A stretch of DNA of 64,000 nucleotides from Actinoplanes sp. N902-109 (GCF_000389965.1 NC_021191.1:4837501-4901500), one strand, 5' to 3'. Shown: positions 1 through 8,463, counted from the first letter of the stretch. Notes: generated from the sequence alone by a model not told the origin. Translations and numbers: made by a program.

Positions 1-1
1 T

Positions 2-91
2 CTGACCACGTTCCTGTGGGGCGGCGTCGCCGGCATCCGCACCGCCGCCGACCTGCCGGGCGGACTGACCGCGCTGGAGGAGACACCATGA
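2..91 (+). CDS. C-terminal end of an upstream gene (partial)
   Basis: The last 29 codons of a gene that begins before the window, ending in LEETP and a TGA. That stop overlaps the next start codon (ATGA), so the two genes are probably translationally coupled. Too little is visible to assign a family. Confidence 0.55.
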   Translation: MTTFLWGGVAGIRTAADLPGGLTALEETP

Positions 92-372
92 GCGACGCCG
101 ACGAGGAATTCCGCGGCGAGGCGGTGATCGACACCGGCGACGACACGGTCACCGTGGCGGTCCGGCTGTCGGTGCGGTTCGAGCCGGTCGAGGGGCGCTA
201 CCGCTGGGGCGGCCGGGCGGCACCCGACGAGCGGCTCAGCGAACGGCTGCGCGCGGGCGCCCGGGAGGTGACCGTGCGGATCGGCGGGCGCGCGGCGGCG
301 GCCCGGCTGGGCGAGCCCGACCCGTGGGGCCGGGTACGCCTGACCGGCACCGGCCGCCCGCCCTGGCAATGA
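88..372 (+). CDS. DUF4873 domain protein
   Basis: A 94-residue protein that is essentially one DUF4873 domain. Family hallmarks are visible: a central VRLSVRFEPVEGRYRWGGR block and the C-terminal GEPDPWGRVRLTGTGRPP signature. The ATG at 88 is chosen because it overlaps the upstream stop; an in-frame start at 16 would lie inside the preceding gene. DUF4873 has no established biochemical role, but it is often found beside or fused to flavin monooxygenases. That fits the monooxygenase/SDR genes 1 kb downstream, and a supporting role in that oxidation pathway is an inference. Confidence 0.85.
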   Translation: MSDADEEFRGEAVIDTGDDTVTVAVRLSVRFEPVEGRYRWGGRAAPDERLSERLRAGAREVTVRIGGRAAAARLGEPDPWGRVRLTGTGRPPWQ

Positions 373-374
373 GC

Positions 375-1397
375 TCACGCCTTCGCCCGCAGCCGGCGGG
401 GTGACATCCCGTACCAGCGCCGCACCGCCCGGCTCAGCGCGGACTGCTCGGTCAGCCCGACCATCGCCGTGATCTGGGTCAACGGCAGTTCCGTGCCGGT
501 GATCAGCCGGTGCGCGGCGGTCCGGCGCACCTCGTCGAGCAGCGCCTCGAACGTGGTCTGCTCGGCGGCCAGCCGGCGTTGCAGGGTCCGCGGATGGGTG
601 CGCAACCGGCGGGCGATCGCGGCGATCTGCACCGGCGCCGAGCCGAGCCCCTGGGCCAGCAGCAGCCGCACCTGATCCGCGACGCTCCGGCCGGGCTCCG
701 GGAAATGGCTGCTCAGATACTCCAGCGCCAGGTCGCGCAGCAGCTGGTTGCCGCCGGGCACCGCGGTGGCGAGCAGCCCGCCGGGCACCCGCAGCACCGC
801 GTCGGGCCGGCCGAAGCGCACCTCGGTGCCGAAGAACCGGGTGTAGGCGCCGGCCGGGGCGAGTGCCGGGTGCGGCAGGTGCACCGAGCGCAGCCCGTAC
901 GGACCGCCGTGCAGCAGCACCACGATCCGGTGGATCAGCCCGATGCCCAGATCGGCGACCTGCGGCGGGAGCGGCGCGGCCGTACCCCGGTAGAGCAGCC
1001 CGACCACCCCGGCGCGCCCGGCCGGATCGGGCACCTGGGCCACCGTCAGCGCCGGGCTGTGCACGAACAGGAAACGGCTGGTCGTCTCGAGCGCCTCGCC
1101 CAGCGTCGCCGCGTTCTCGATGGCCAGCGCCAGCGGCCCGAGCACCGACGCGTTCTGCAGGCCGGCCAGCCGTAGCCCCAGGTCCGGGCACGTCCGCTCG
1201 GCCGCGGCGACCTCCAGCACCCGGCCCGCGGTCGGCGCCGGGATCAGCGCGTCGTCGGAATCCAGGGCGTGCGGCGGTACGCCGAACCGGGCCAGCAACC
1301 CCGGCCCGTCCCCGCCCAGCCGGTCGAGCAGGGCGGGCAGCCCCCGCAGCCCGGCGGCCCGCACCATGGGTTCCATGTCGTCCCAGGATAAATTCAT
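375..1397 (-). CDS. AraC-family regulator, VirS/OruR type
   Basis: A 340-residue transcription factor with an N-terminal arabinose-binding-like ligand domain (about residues 20-210; it contains CPDLGLRLA and FLFVHSPAL) and a C-terminal double helix-turn-helix (about 240-340; HPRTLQRRLA, then EQSALSRAVRRWYGMSPR). The architecture and these phrases resemble mycobacterial VirS, which controls the divergent mymA monooxygenase operon. Here too a flavin monooxygenase starts 48 bp away on the opposite strand, so this is probably the activator of that operon. The start is uncertain: internal ATGs at 1376 and 1367 are possible. It converges closely on the DUF4873 gene (2-bp gap). Confidence 0.9.
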   Translation of the reverse strand: MNLSWDDMEPMVRAAGLRGLPALLDRLGGDGPGLLARFGVPPHALDSDDALIPAPTAGRVLEVAAAERTCPDLGLRLAGLQNASVLGPLALAIENAATLGEALETTSRFLFVHSPALTVAQVPDPAGRAGVVGLLYRGTAAPLPPQVADLGIGLIHRIVVLLHGGPYGLRSVHLPHPALAPAGAYTRFFGTEVRFGRPDAVLRVPGGLLATAVPGGNQLLRDLALEYLSSHFPEPGRSVADQVRLLLAQGLGSAPVQIAAIARRLRTHPRTLQRRLAAEQTTFEALLDEVRRTAAHRLITGTELPLTQITAMVGLTEQSALSRAVRRWYGMSPRRLRAKA

Positions 1398-1445
1398 GTC
1401 GCGTCAAGGCAAGTCCAGCGGCGCATCCGGGCGAACACTGTCGGT

Positions 1446-2915
1446 ATGGCTGACCACTTCGACGTGCTGATCATCGGGGCCGGGCTGTCCGGCATCGGTG
1501 CCGCCTGGCGGCTGCAGCAGCTGCGGCCCGGCACCACGTACGCGATCCTGGAAGCCCGCGACGACCTGGGCGGCACCTGGGACCTGTTCCGCTATCCCGG
1601 GGTGCGCTCGGACTCCGACATGTTCACGCTCAGCTACCCGTTCCGGCCGTGGCGCGGCGAGCGGTCGATGGCCTCCGGCGAGTCGATCCTCAGCTACATC
1701 CGCGACACCGCCCGCGAGGGTGGCATCCTGCCGCACATCCGGTTCGGCACCCGGGTGCGCTCGGCGGACCGGGACGGCACCCGCTGGACCGTCACCACCG
1801 CCGACGGCACGACCCTGACCTGCAATTTCCTGTACGCCTGCGCGGGCTACTACGACTACGCGGGCGGGTACCAGCCGGACTTCGCGGGGCTCGACGACTA
1901 TCGCGGGCGGCTGGTGCACCCCCAGTTCTGGCCGGAGGACCTCGACCTCGCGGGCAGGCGGGTGGTGGTGATCGGCAGCGGCGCGACGGCGGTGACGCTG
2001 GTGCCCGCGCTGGCCTCGGCGGGCGCGCAGGTGACGATGCTGCAGCGCTCCCCGACGTACCTGACGGTGTTGCCGGACCGTGACGCGCTCGCCGACACCC
2101 TGCGCAAGCGGTTGCCGGCCAAGCTCGCGCACCGCCTCGTCCGGGCCAAGAACATCCTGCTCTCGCAGGGCTTCTACCAGCTGGCCCGGCGCCGCCCGGA
2201 GCGGGTGAAACGGTTGCTGCGCCGGTTCGCCCTGCACCACCTCGACGACCCGGCCTACCTGGACGAGCACTTCACCCCCGCGTACGAGCCGTGGGACCAG
2301 CGGCTGTGCGTGGTGCCCCACGGCGACCTGTTCCAGGCGATCAAGGACGGCACCGCCTCGGTGGTCACCGCGCACATCGACCGGTTCGTCGGGACCGGCA
2401 TCAGGCTCACCGACGGGCGCGTGCTCGAGGCCGACATCGTGGTCAGCGCGACCGGCCTGGAGCTGCTCGCGATCGGCGGCGTCGAGCTCAGCGTCGGCGG
2501 TGTCACCGTGGACCCGGGCCGGTCGGTCTCCTACCGCGGGCTGATGCTCAGCGGGGTGCCCAACTTCGCCTACTGCATCGGCTACACGAACGCCTCCTGG
2601 ACCCTGCGGGCGGACCTCTCCCACCGGTACGTGTGCAAGCTGCTGGCCTATCTGGACAAGCACCACCACACCTGGGCCGCACCGAAGGAAGGCCCCGGCA
2701 CCCGGCGGCCGTTGCTGGACCTGACGTCGGGGTACGTGCAGCGCTCCCTGCACCGCTTCCCCAGCCAGGGCGACCGGGACCCGTGGACCGTCCGGCAGAA
2801 CTACCTGGTCGACGTGGTGCGGACCCCGCGGGCCGATGTCACCCGCGACATGGTGTTCGGCCAGGCCCCCGCCACCTCCCCCGCATCCCCCGCCACCCTG
2901 GAGGAGACCCGATGA
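1446..2915 (+). CDS. flavin-containing (Baeyer-Villiger-like) monooxygenase
   Basis: A 489-residue FAD- and NADPH-dependent monooxygenase expected to oxygenate a hydrophobic or carbonyl substrate. Visible signatures are an N-terminal FAD Rossmann motif (IIGAGLSGIG, about residue 9), a second nucleotide-binding motif (VVVIGSGATA, about 175), and YRGRLVHPQFWP, which matches the Baeyer-Villiger fingerprint FxGxxxHxxxW(P/D) apart from the first residue. Order and divergence from a VirS-like regulator mirror the mycobacterial mymA locus. It is coupled to the SDR gene by an ATGA overlap. The substrate cannot be read from the sequence. Confidence 0.92.
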   Translation: MADHFDVLIIGAGLSGIGAAWRLQQLRPGTTYAILEARDDLGGTWDLFRYPGVRSDSDMFTLSYPFRPWRGERSMASGESILSYIRDTAREGGILPHIRFGTRVRSADRDGTRWTVTTADGTTLTCNFLYACAGYYDYAGGYQPDFAGLDDYRGRLVHPQFWPEDLDLAGRRVVVIGSGATAVTLVPALASAGAQVTMLQRSPTYLTVLPDRDALADTLRKRLPAKLAHRLVRAKNILLSQGFYQLARRRPERVKRLLRRFALHHLDDPAYLDEHFTPAYEPWDQRLCVVPHGDLFQAIKDGTASVVTAHIDRFVGTGIRLTDGRVLEADIVVSATGLELLAIGGVELSVGGVTVDPGRSVSYRGLMLSGVPNFAYCIGYTNASWTLRADLSHRYVCKLLAYLDKHHHTWAAPKEGPGTRRPLLDLTSGYVQRSLHRFPSQGDRDPWTVRQNYLVDVVRTPRADVTRDMVFGQAPATSPASPATLEETR

Positions 2916-3766
2916 CCCGTCCGCGCCCGTACCGGTTCGCCGGCCGCACCGCCGTGGTCACCGGCGCGGCGAGCGGCATCGGCGAGCAGCTCGCGCATGG
3001 TCTGGCCGCCCGCGGCAGCGATCTGGTGCTGCTCGACCGGGACGCCGACCGGCTGCGGAGCGTGGCCGACGACGTGCGGGCCGCGTACTCCGGCCGTACC
3101 GTCGAAGCCCTTGACGTGGATCTTGCCGACCGGGCCGCGCTGGCGACCGCGGCCGACCGCGTCCTGGCGACGCACCCGCGCCTGGGGTTGCTGGTCAACA
3201 ACGCCGGGGTGGCGCTGGGCGGGCGCTTCGACCAGGTCACCGTCGAGGAGTTCGAGTGGGTGATGGCGGTGAACTTCACCGCCCCCATGCTGCTCATCCA
3301 CCGGCTGCTGCCGGCGCTGACCGCCGGGCCCGGCTCGCACCTGGTCAACGTCTCCAGCCTGTACGGCCTGGTCGCGCCGCCCGGGCAGTCCGCCTACAGC
3401 GCCAGCAAGTTCGCCCTGCGCGCGCTGAGCGAGGCACTGCGCTCCGAACTGGCCACCGACGGCGTCGGGGTGACCACCGTGCACCCCGGCGGAGTCCGCA
3501 CCCGCATCGCGGAGAGCGCCCGGGTCGGCTCGCACGTACCGCCGGAGGACGTCGCGAAGGAGCAACGCAAGTTCGCTGCCGTGCTCACCTATCCCGCGCA
3601 CAAGGCCGCCGAGGACATCCTGCACGGGGTACGGCACCGGCGGGCCCGCGTCCTGATCGCCCCCAGCGCCAAGGTGCCCGACCTGCTCGCCCGCCTGCTG
3701 CCGGTCTCGCACATGAAAGTGCTCGGCAAGCTCACCGACGCCGCCGCGAAGGGCGGCAAGCCGTGA
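2912..3766 (+). CDS. SDR family NAD(P)-dependent oxidoreductase
   Basis: A 284-residue classical short-chain dehydrogenase/reductase. It has the cofactor motif TGAASGIG near residue 18, the NNAG motif, the catalytic Ser in NVSSLYG, and the YSASK catalytic Tyr/Lys pair. The start overlaps the monooxygenase stop and its own stop overlaps a GTG for a truncated hydrolase, so the three reading frames were built as one operon. An alcohol/ketone interconversion before or after the Baeyer-Villiger step is the likely role (inference). Confidence 0.93.
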   Translation: MTRPRPYRFAGRTAVVTGAASGIGEQLAHGLAARGSDLVLLDRDADRLRSVADDVRAAYSGRTVEALDVDLADRAALATAADRVLATHPRLGLLVNNAGVALGGRFDQVTVEEFEWVMAVNFTAPMLLIHRLLPALTAGPGSHLVNVSSLYGLVAPPGQSAYSASKFALRALSEALRSELATDGVGVTTVHPGGVRTRIAESARVGSHVPPEDVAKEQRKFAAVLTYPAHKAAEDILHGVRHRRARVLIAPSAKVPDLLARLLPVSHMKVLGKLTDAAAKGGKP

Positions 3767-3963
3767 AGACTTTGACCGTACGGGGCGCGGGCATCCGGGT
3801 GCACGACACCGGCGACCCGGCGAACCCGCCCGTCGTGCTGGGCAACTCGCTGGGCGGCGCCGGGGCCATGCGCCTGCGCGCGCCGGCCATCCCGCTGCTC
3901 GGCAGGCGCCTGCTCGGCCGGATGGACCCGCGCACCGCTTGCGACGAGGACGGGAGCCGTTAG
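3763..3963 (+). pseudogene. truncated alpha/beta hydrolase remnant
   Basis: A 66-codon frame starting at GTG (GTGA overlap with the SDR stop). The first 35 residues look like the N-terminus of an alpha/beta hydrolase (VRGAGIRVHDTGDP, then PPVVLGNSLGG at the oxyanion-hole position). The protein then jumps to a segment resembling the cap or late part of such enzymes (PLLGRRLLGRM) and ends. The nucleophile elbow, catalytic Asp and His are absent, so it cannot be a working hydrolase. An internal deletion of a former third operon gene (LipR-like position in mymA loci) explains it best. Confidence 0.6.
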
Positions 3964-4075
3964 CCGGAACGGGGTGACCGTCCGTACTCATCCTCGCGCG
4001 GCAGGTATCACCGGCGGCCGGCCGGGTCTCTAGCCTGACGGAAACGTCCATGACGGCGGCTCGAGTGAGGATGCG

Positions 4076-4726
4076 ATGGACGAGAACGAGGTCGGTGCAC
4101 TGCTCAGCCGGGTCAGGGGTGGGGATGCGGCGGCGTGGGCGAGCCTGACCGCGCGCTACACCGGGTTGCTCTGGTCGGTGGCGCGCGGGTTGCGGATGAG
4201 CGAGGCGGATGCGGCCGACGCCGTGCAGACCACCTGGCTGCGGTTGCTGGAGAACCTCGATGCCGTACGGGACCCGCAGCGGCTCGGCGGCTGGCTCGCC
4301 ACCACGATCCGGCGGGAGTGCTATGCGATCCGGCGGCGGGCGGCCCGGGTCCGGCCCGGCTGCCCGGGGGCGGTCGACTGGGACGAGCTGATCGCCGACG
4401 ACGACCCGCTCGACGGTGAGCTGCTGCGCGACGAACGCGACGCGGCGCTGTGGCACGCTTTCGGTGCCCTGAAACCGCAGTGCCAGGCGCTGCTGCGGGT
4501 GCTGATGTCGGATCCGGCACCGAGCTATGCCGAGGTGGCGGCGGCCCTGGACATGGCGGTCGGCAGCATCGGCCCGACCCGGCGGCGCTGCCTGGAGTGC
4601 CTGCGTGAGCGGCTGCGCGCCGAGCATGCCCCGCTGTTCGACCAGCCGGCCGCCGCCCGGGCCGGCGGCGGCGACCGATCGGAGCGCGAGGACCGGCGCA
4701 GCCACGCCGGAACGCCACGGGGGTGA
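4076..4726 (+). CDS. ECF-type RNA polymerase sigma factor
   Basis: A 216-residue sigma-70 family protein. Region 2 covers about residues 10-85 (AWASLTARYTGLLWSVARGL, then DAADAVQTTWLRLLENL and WLATTIRRECY). Region 4 covers about 130-185 (PSYAEVAAALDMAVGSIGPTRRRCLECLR). No anti-sigma factor with a zinc motif or membrane helix follows; a small soluble unknown protein does. The C-terminal 25 residues are charged and look disordered. Confidence 0.93.
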   Translation: MDENEVGALLSRVRGGDAAAWASLTARYTGLLWSVARGLRMSEADAADAVQTTWLRLLENLDAVRDPQRLGGWLATTIRRECYAIRRRAARVRPGCPGAVDWDELIADDDPLDGELLRDERDAALWHAFGALKPQCQALLRVLMSDPAPSYAEVAAALDMAVGSIGPTRRRCLECLRERLRAEHAPLFDQPAAARAGGGDRSEREDRRSHAGTPRG

Positions 4727-4732
4727 CGGGCA

Positions 4733-5200
4733 ATGATCGAGAAGGCCGGACACATCGGCGGTACGGACGAGGAGCTGCTCGGCGAGCTGCGCCGGCTGGC
4801 CGTCGCCCTGGACGGCGTACCCGAAGCGGTCCTGGCCGCCGCCCGCGGCGTGTTCGCCGGGTACGACCGGCACTGCGTGCTGGCGACCCTGGTCGCCGGT
4901 CGTGCGGCACCGGACGGTGCGGTGACCGGTGACCCGTGGACGGTGTCGTTCGCGGGCGGCGGGATCGAGGTCGACGTGGAGGTCAGCGACTTCGCCGGGC
5001 AGGTGCGGCTGTGCGGGCGGTTCGCCGGGCTGGCGCCGGCCGGCGCGGCCGACGTGTGCGTGGAGACGGTGCGGGGGCGCCGGGCGGTGCGGGTCGACCG
5101 GCTCGGGCGGTTCGTGGTCGACGACGTCCGGCACGGGCCGGTGCGGCTGCGCTGCCGGTCGAGCCGGGGACCCGTGACCACGGCCTGGGTGACGGTGTGA
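4733..5200 (+). CDS. conserved protein linked to the ECF sigma factor
   Basis: A 155-residue soluble protein starting 6 bp after the sigma-factor stop, so almost certainly co-transcribed. An N-terminal helical stretch (DEELLGELRRLAVALDGVPEAV) is followed by a beta-rich domain ending RGPVTTAWVTV. No transmembrane segment, zinc motif or enzyme signature is visible. Genes of this shape commonly follow sigma factors of this kind in Micromonosporaceae. A regulatory or effector role is only inferred from position. Confidence 0.7.
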   Translation: MIEKAGHIGGTDEELLGELRRLAVALDGVPEAVLAAARGVFAGYDRHCVLATLVAGRAAPDGAVTGDPWTVSFAGGGIEVDVEVSDFAGQVRLCGRFAGLAPAGAADVCVETVRGRRAVRVDRLGRFVVDDVRHGPVRLRCRSSRGPVTTAWVTV

Positions 5201-5280
5201 GCGGGATGCCGCGGTGGCGTACGCAACGGCGCGGCGCCCGCTGCACGGGTTGCCGGGCCGTCTGACCTAGAGTGATCCAC

Positions 5281-6498
5281 ATGTCCGTGTGGCCGACGAG
5301 TCAAGCCCATCATCGCTGGCTGGACCAGCACAGCCGGGATCTGCTGCGGTTCGGGCGGCGCACCGCCGGGCCGGAGGGCGGGGCCCGCTGGCTGGACGAG
5401 CGCGGGATGCCGGTGGCCAGCCGGCCGGTGTCGGCGCTGATCTGCACGCGGATGACACACGTCTATGCGATCGGGGCGCTGCTCGGGGTGCCCGGCGCCG
5501 GCACCCTCGCCGCACGCTCGATGGCCGGGCTGACCGGGTTGCTGCACGACCGTGAGCACGGCGGGTGGTTCCCCGCCAGGGCCGCCGACGGCACGCCCGA
5601 GCCGGGCAAGTCCTGCTACGACCACGCCTTCGTGCTGCTGGCCGCCTCGACCGCGCTGCAGGCCGGGGTGCCCGGCGCGGGCGAGCTGCTCGACACGGCG
5701 GCCGGGGTGTTCCTGCAGCGGTTCTGGGACGAGCAGGCCGGCATGTGCGTCGACACGTGGGACACGGCGTTCGCCACTCTGGACGACTACCGGGGCATCA
5801 ACGCCAACATGCACACCGTCGAGGCGATGCTCTCGGTGGCGAGCGTGACCGGCGACCAGGAGTGGATCCGGCGGGCGCGGCGCATCTGCGACTTCGTGGT
5901 GCGCACGGCCGCGGCGCACGAGTGGCGCATCCCCGAGCACTACGACAGCTCATGGACCCCGCTGCCGGAGTACAACGCCGACAAGCCCGACCACCCGTTC
6001 AAGCCGTACGGTGCCACGGTGGGCCACGGGCTCGAGTGGTCCCGCCTGCTGTTGCACGCGGCGGCCGCGCCGGGCGCCGGGGACACCGCGGCGCTCACCG
6101 ACGGGGCCGCGCGGCTGTTCGACCGGGCGGTGGACGACGGCTGGGCGGTGGACGGCAACCCCGGCTTCGTCTACACCACGGACTGGTCGGGCCGGCCGGT
6201 GGTGCGCGACCGGATGCACTGGGTGGCGGCCGAGGGGATCAACGCGGCGGCGGCGCTGTACACGCACAGCGGCGACCAGCGCTATGCCGACCTCTACCGC
6301 GAGTGGTGGGACTACGCCGACACGTATCTCCTCGACCACGAGCGGGGCTCCTGGTTCCACCAGCTCGATCCGGCCAATGTGCCCACCGATACGGTGTGGC
6401 CGGGCAAATTCGACCTGTACCACGCCTTCCAGGCGACGCTGGGGGCGCGGCTGCCACTGTGGCCGATGGTGGCCACCGCGGTGGCGCAGCAGCCGTGA
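5281..6498 (+). CDS. AGE-family sugar epimerase/isomerase
   Basis: A 405-residue (alpha/alpha)6-barrel protein of the N-acylglucosamine 2-epimerase/YihS family, whose members interconvert aldoses and ketoses or epimerise at C2. Family features along the chain include SALICTRMTHVYAIG near residue 50, SCYDHAFVLLA, YRGINANMHTVEAML and DLYHAFQATL near the C-terminus. An ATG at 5281 is preferred; a GTG three codons earlier (5272) is possible. It appears monocistronic, and a strong hairpin begins at its stop codon. Substrate unknown. Confidence 0.88.
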   Translation: MSVWPTSQAHHRWLDQHSRDLLRFGRRTAGPEGGARWLDERGMPVASRPVSALICTRMTHVYAIGALLGVPGAGTLAARSMAGLTGLLHDREHGGWFPARAADGTPEPGKSCYDHAFVLLAASTALQAGVPGAGELLDTAAGVFLQRFWDEQAGMCVDTWDTAFATLDDYRGINANMHTVEAMLSVASVTGDQEWIRRARRICDFVVRTAAAHEWRIPEHYDSSWTPLPEYNADKPDHPFKPYGATVGHGLEWSRLLLHAAAAPGAGDTAALTDGAARLFDRAVDDGWAVDGNPGFVYTTDWSGRPVVRDRMHWVAAEGINAAAALYTHSGDQRYADLYREWWDYADTYLLDHERGSWFHQLDPANVPTDTVWPGKFDLYHAFQATLGARLPLWPMVATAVAQQP

Positions 6499-6518
6499 TG
6501 CCGCCGGTCCGGCGGCAT
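6498..6518 (+). terminator. hairpin after the AGE epimerase gene
   Basis: A perfect 9-bp stem (ATGCCGCCG / CGGCGGCAT) with a GTC loop, beginning at the last base of the epimerase stop codon. There is no T-run, as is common for terminators in high-GC actinomycetes. Confidence 0.55.
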
Positions 6519-6579
6519 TGACGGACATACGCGGTGTACCGGTGCACAAGCGATCGAGTGCGGACGTTATGTTAGCGTC

Positions 6580-7107
6580 ATGATCGAGTCTGGGCCCCCG
6601 GGGCATCACGCGGCAGGAGCTGTCTACTCCACGGGCACCGTACCCGGATCATCGCCTGACCCGGGCGCGAGCCGCCGCCCGTCGGCCGAGGCCATGGCCA
6701 TCGTGCAACGCACGGCGGCGGCCGTCTCGGACCGCCCGGTCGCCCTGGTCGAGGCGTTCTACCAGCACCTGTTCCTGCTGGCGCCGGGTGTGCGCGACAT
6801 GTTCCCGCAGGACATGACGGCCCAGAACGACAAGCTGCTGGCTGCCCTGCTCGACGGCATCCAGGCGCTGGTCGAACCGGAGCGCTATGCGTACACCATG
6901 GAACGCAACCTGTACCGGCTGGGCGCTCAGCACGCACGGCGCTACGGTGTGCTGCCCGAGCACTACCCGTACGTCGGGCACGCCCTGGTCCGGGCGGTGC
7001 GCGACATCACCGGCGACTGGACGGTCGAGACCAGCTCGGCGTGGATCTGGGTGTACGACTGGATGGCCGCGCACATGCTCGGCCAGGTGCACTACCAGCA
7101 GCGGTAA
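6580..7107 (+). CDS. single-domain globin (putative NO dioxygenase-type)
   Basis: A 175-residue globin resembling the haem domain of flavohaemoglobins but lacking the FAD/NAD reductase module. The B10 Tyr (AFYQHLF), CD1 Phe (DMFPQDM), a Gln at the distal E7 position (MTAQNDKLLAAL) and the proximal His (LGAQHARRYGV) can all be placed. TyrB10/GlnE7 is the pattern of NO-detoxifying flavohaemoglobins. The gene converges on a nitric oxide synthase gene, with only 21 bp between stops, which suggests handling of self-made NO. A reductase partner must be encoded elsewhere. The first 40 residues are probably disordered, or the real start is internal. Confidence 0.85.
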   Translation: MIESGPPGHHAAGAVYSTGTVPGSSPDPGASRRPSAEAMAIVQRTAAAVSDRPVALVEAFYQHLFLLAPGVRDMFPQDMTAQNDKLLAALLDGIQALVEPERYAYTMERNLYRLGAQHARRYGVLPEHYPYVGHALVRAVRDITGDWTVETSSAWIWVYDWMAAHMLGQVHYQQR

Positions 7108-7128
7108 CCGGCCGCCGGCGACGACGGG

Positions 7129-8352
7129 TCACCAGCGGGGGCTCGGGCTGGCCCACCAGCGCCCGGCCCGGGCGAGTTCGCGCGCCTCCTCGTCGAGGTA
7201 GAAGTTCGGGCGCTGGTCGGCCTCGTGGTAGTACCGGTGGAACACCGGCGTGGCGGCCCCGGAGATCGGCGGCACGATCCAGCTCCAGTCGGCCGGCACC
7301 TGCCGACCGGCCTTCTCCTCGCGGGCGACGTGCTCCAGGAAGCGGGCCGCCTCGGTGTGGTGGTCGGTGATCTTCACCCCGGCCCGCTCGTACGAGAACA
7401 GCACCGCGCGGTTGAGTTCCACCAGCGCCCGGTCGCGCCACAGGGTGGTCTCGGAGCTGGTGTCCAGGCCCAGCCGCGCGGCCACCACCGGCAGCAGGTT
7501 GTAGCGCCCGGCGTCGGCCAGGTTGCGCGCGCCGATCTCGGTGCCCATGTACCAGCCGTTGAACGGTGCGAGGGGATAGTGGACGCCGCCGATGGTCAGC
7601 CGCTGGTTGGCGATCGCCGGCACCGCGTACCAGCGCAGGTCGAGTTCGGCGAACCAGCCGTACTCGGGGTGGGTCAGCGGCACCTCGAGCACCGCGCTGT
7701 CGGGCAGCTCGAACATGTGCACGCCGTCGTGCGGGGACTCCACGATGAGCGGGAGCACGTCGAAGGCCGTGCCCTTGCCCTTCCAGCCCAGCAGTTCCAT
7801 GGTGGCGGTGAACTCGGCGCGGTCCGGGTCGCCGAGCACCGAGCCGTCCGGCCGGCGGTGCCCGGCGTACCGGATCAGCTGGTCGTTCCACACCCGGGCG
7901 ACCGACTCGCCGGGCTTGGCCGGGGCGAACACCGTCACCACCGGACGGATCGAACCGCGCCGGGAATCACGGTTGCCCGGCCGCACGTCGGTGCCACCGG
8001 CGATCTCCAGGTGGCGCACCAGCCCGGCGAAGATCTCCTGCGGGGTGCGGGCCGAGCGCCGGTCCACCACGTGCAGGCTGCGCCAGTACAGCCGGCCGAT
8101 GCACCTGCTGGCGTTGCGCCAGGCCAGCTTCGCGCCATAGCTGAGCTCGGCGGGGGTGTGCTCGTACGTGCCGGTGGCCGCGATCTCGGCCCGGACCGCG
8201 GCCCATCGGGCCGTCACCGGCCCGGTCGCGGGGTTCTCGTCGTGGTACTGCCGCAGGAATTCCTCGGCCTCACGCTCGTCGACCGGGGCGTCGGGGTCCC
8301 ACTCGTCGATCGGATGGTCCCGATAGCCCGGTGTCCCCACGTGCCGCCTCAC
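7129..8352 (-). CDS. nos: nitric oxide synthase oxygenase
   Basis: A bacterial NO synthase oxygenase domain that converts L-arginine via N-hydroxyarginine to citrulline and NO, using electrons from external reductases. The haem-ligating Cys lies in WRNASRCIGRLYWR. The substrate-site Glu and flanking signature are in NGWYMGTEIGARNLAD. Length (about 407 residues) is normal for the bacterial oxygenase, with no reductase domain. Start choice: GTG at 8352 has an AAGG/AGGG ribosome site 6 nt upstream and suits the promoter; TTG 8385 and GTG 8367 are alternatives. No txtE-like P450 is adjacent, so a nitration role is not indicated. Confidence 0.93.
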   Translation of the reverse strand: MRRHVGTPGYRDHPIDEWDPDAPVDEREAEEFLRQYHDENPATGPVTARWAAVRAEIAATGTYEHTPAELSYGAKLAWRNASRCIGRLYWRSLHVVDRRSARTPQEIFAGLVRHLEIAGGTDVRPGNRDSRRGSIRPVVTVFAPAKPGESVARVWNDQLIRYAGHRRPDGSVLGDPDRAEFTATMELLGWKGKGTAFDVLPLIVESPHDGVHMFELPDSAVLEVPLTHPEYGWFAELDLRWYAVPAIANQRLTIGGVHYPLAPFNGWYMGTEIGARNLADAGRYNLLPVVAARLGLDTSSETTLWRDRALVELNRAVLFSYERAGVKITDHHTEAARFLEHVAREEKAGRQVPADWSWIVPPISGAATPVFHRYYHEADQRPNFYLDEEARELARAGRWWASPSPRW

Positions 8353-8394
8353 CCCTGACCTTGTCACCCGAATCGGGTCGTGCAAATAGGCAAG

Positions 8395-8423
8395 ATCATA
8401 AATTTATGACAGATCGCCGTCAA
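8395..8423 (-). promoter_or_regulatory. near-consensus sigma-70 promoter of the NO synthase gene
   Basis: Read on the minus strand: TTGACG (8418-8423), exactly 17 bp, then TATGAT (8395-8400). This places transcription start near 8388, about 35 nt before the GTG at 8352. Such a good housekeeping-type promoter is uncommon in this GC-rich window. Confidence 0.65.
8396..8409. promoter_or_regulatory. AT-rich perfect palindrome over the NO synthase -10 region
   Basis: TCATAAATTTATGA is a perfect 14-bp palindrome in otherwise GC-rich DNA. It covers the -10 hexamer and part of the spacer of the NO synthase promoter, which is where a repressor would act. The cognate factor is unknown; an NO- or redox-responsive regulator is only a guess. 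Confidence 0.6.
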
Positions 8424-8463
8424 TAAGACATGGATCACCCTAGCGTCCGGCACTGGCGTGCCT

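Noticed and set aside
7129..8352. NO synthase as part of a thaxtomin-like nitration cluster
   Set aside because: No TxtE-like P450 or peptide synthetase lies nearby.
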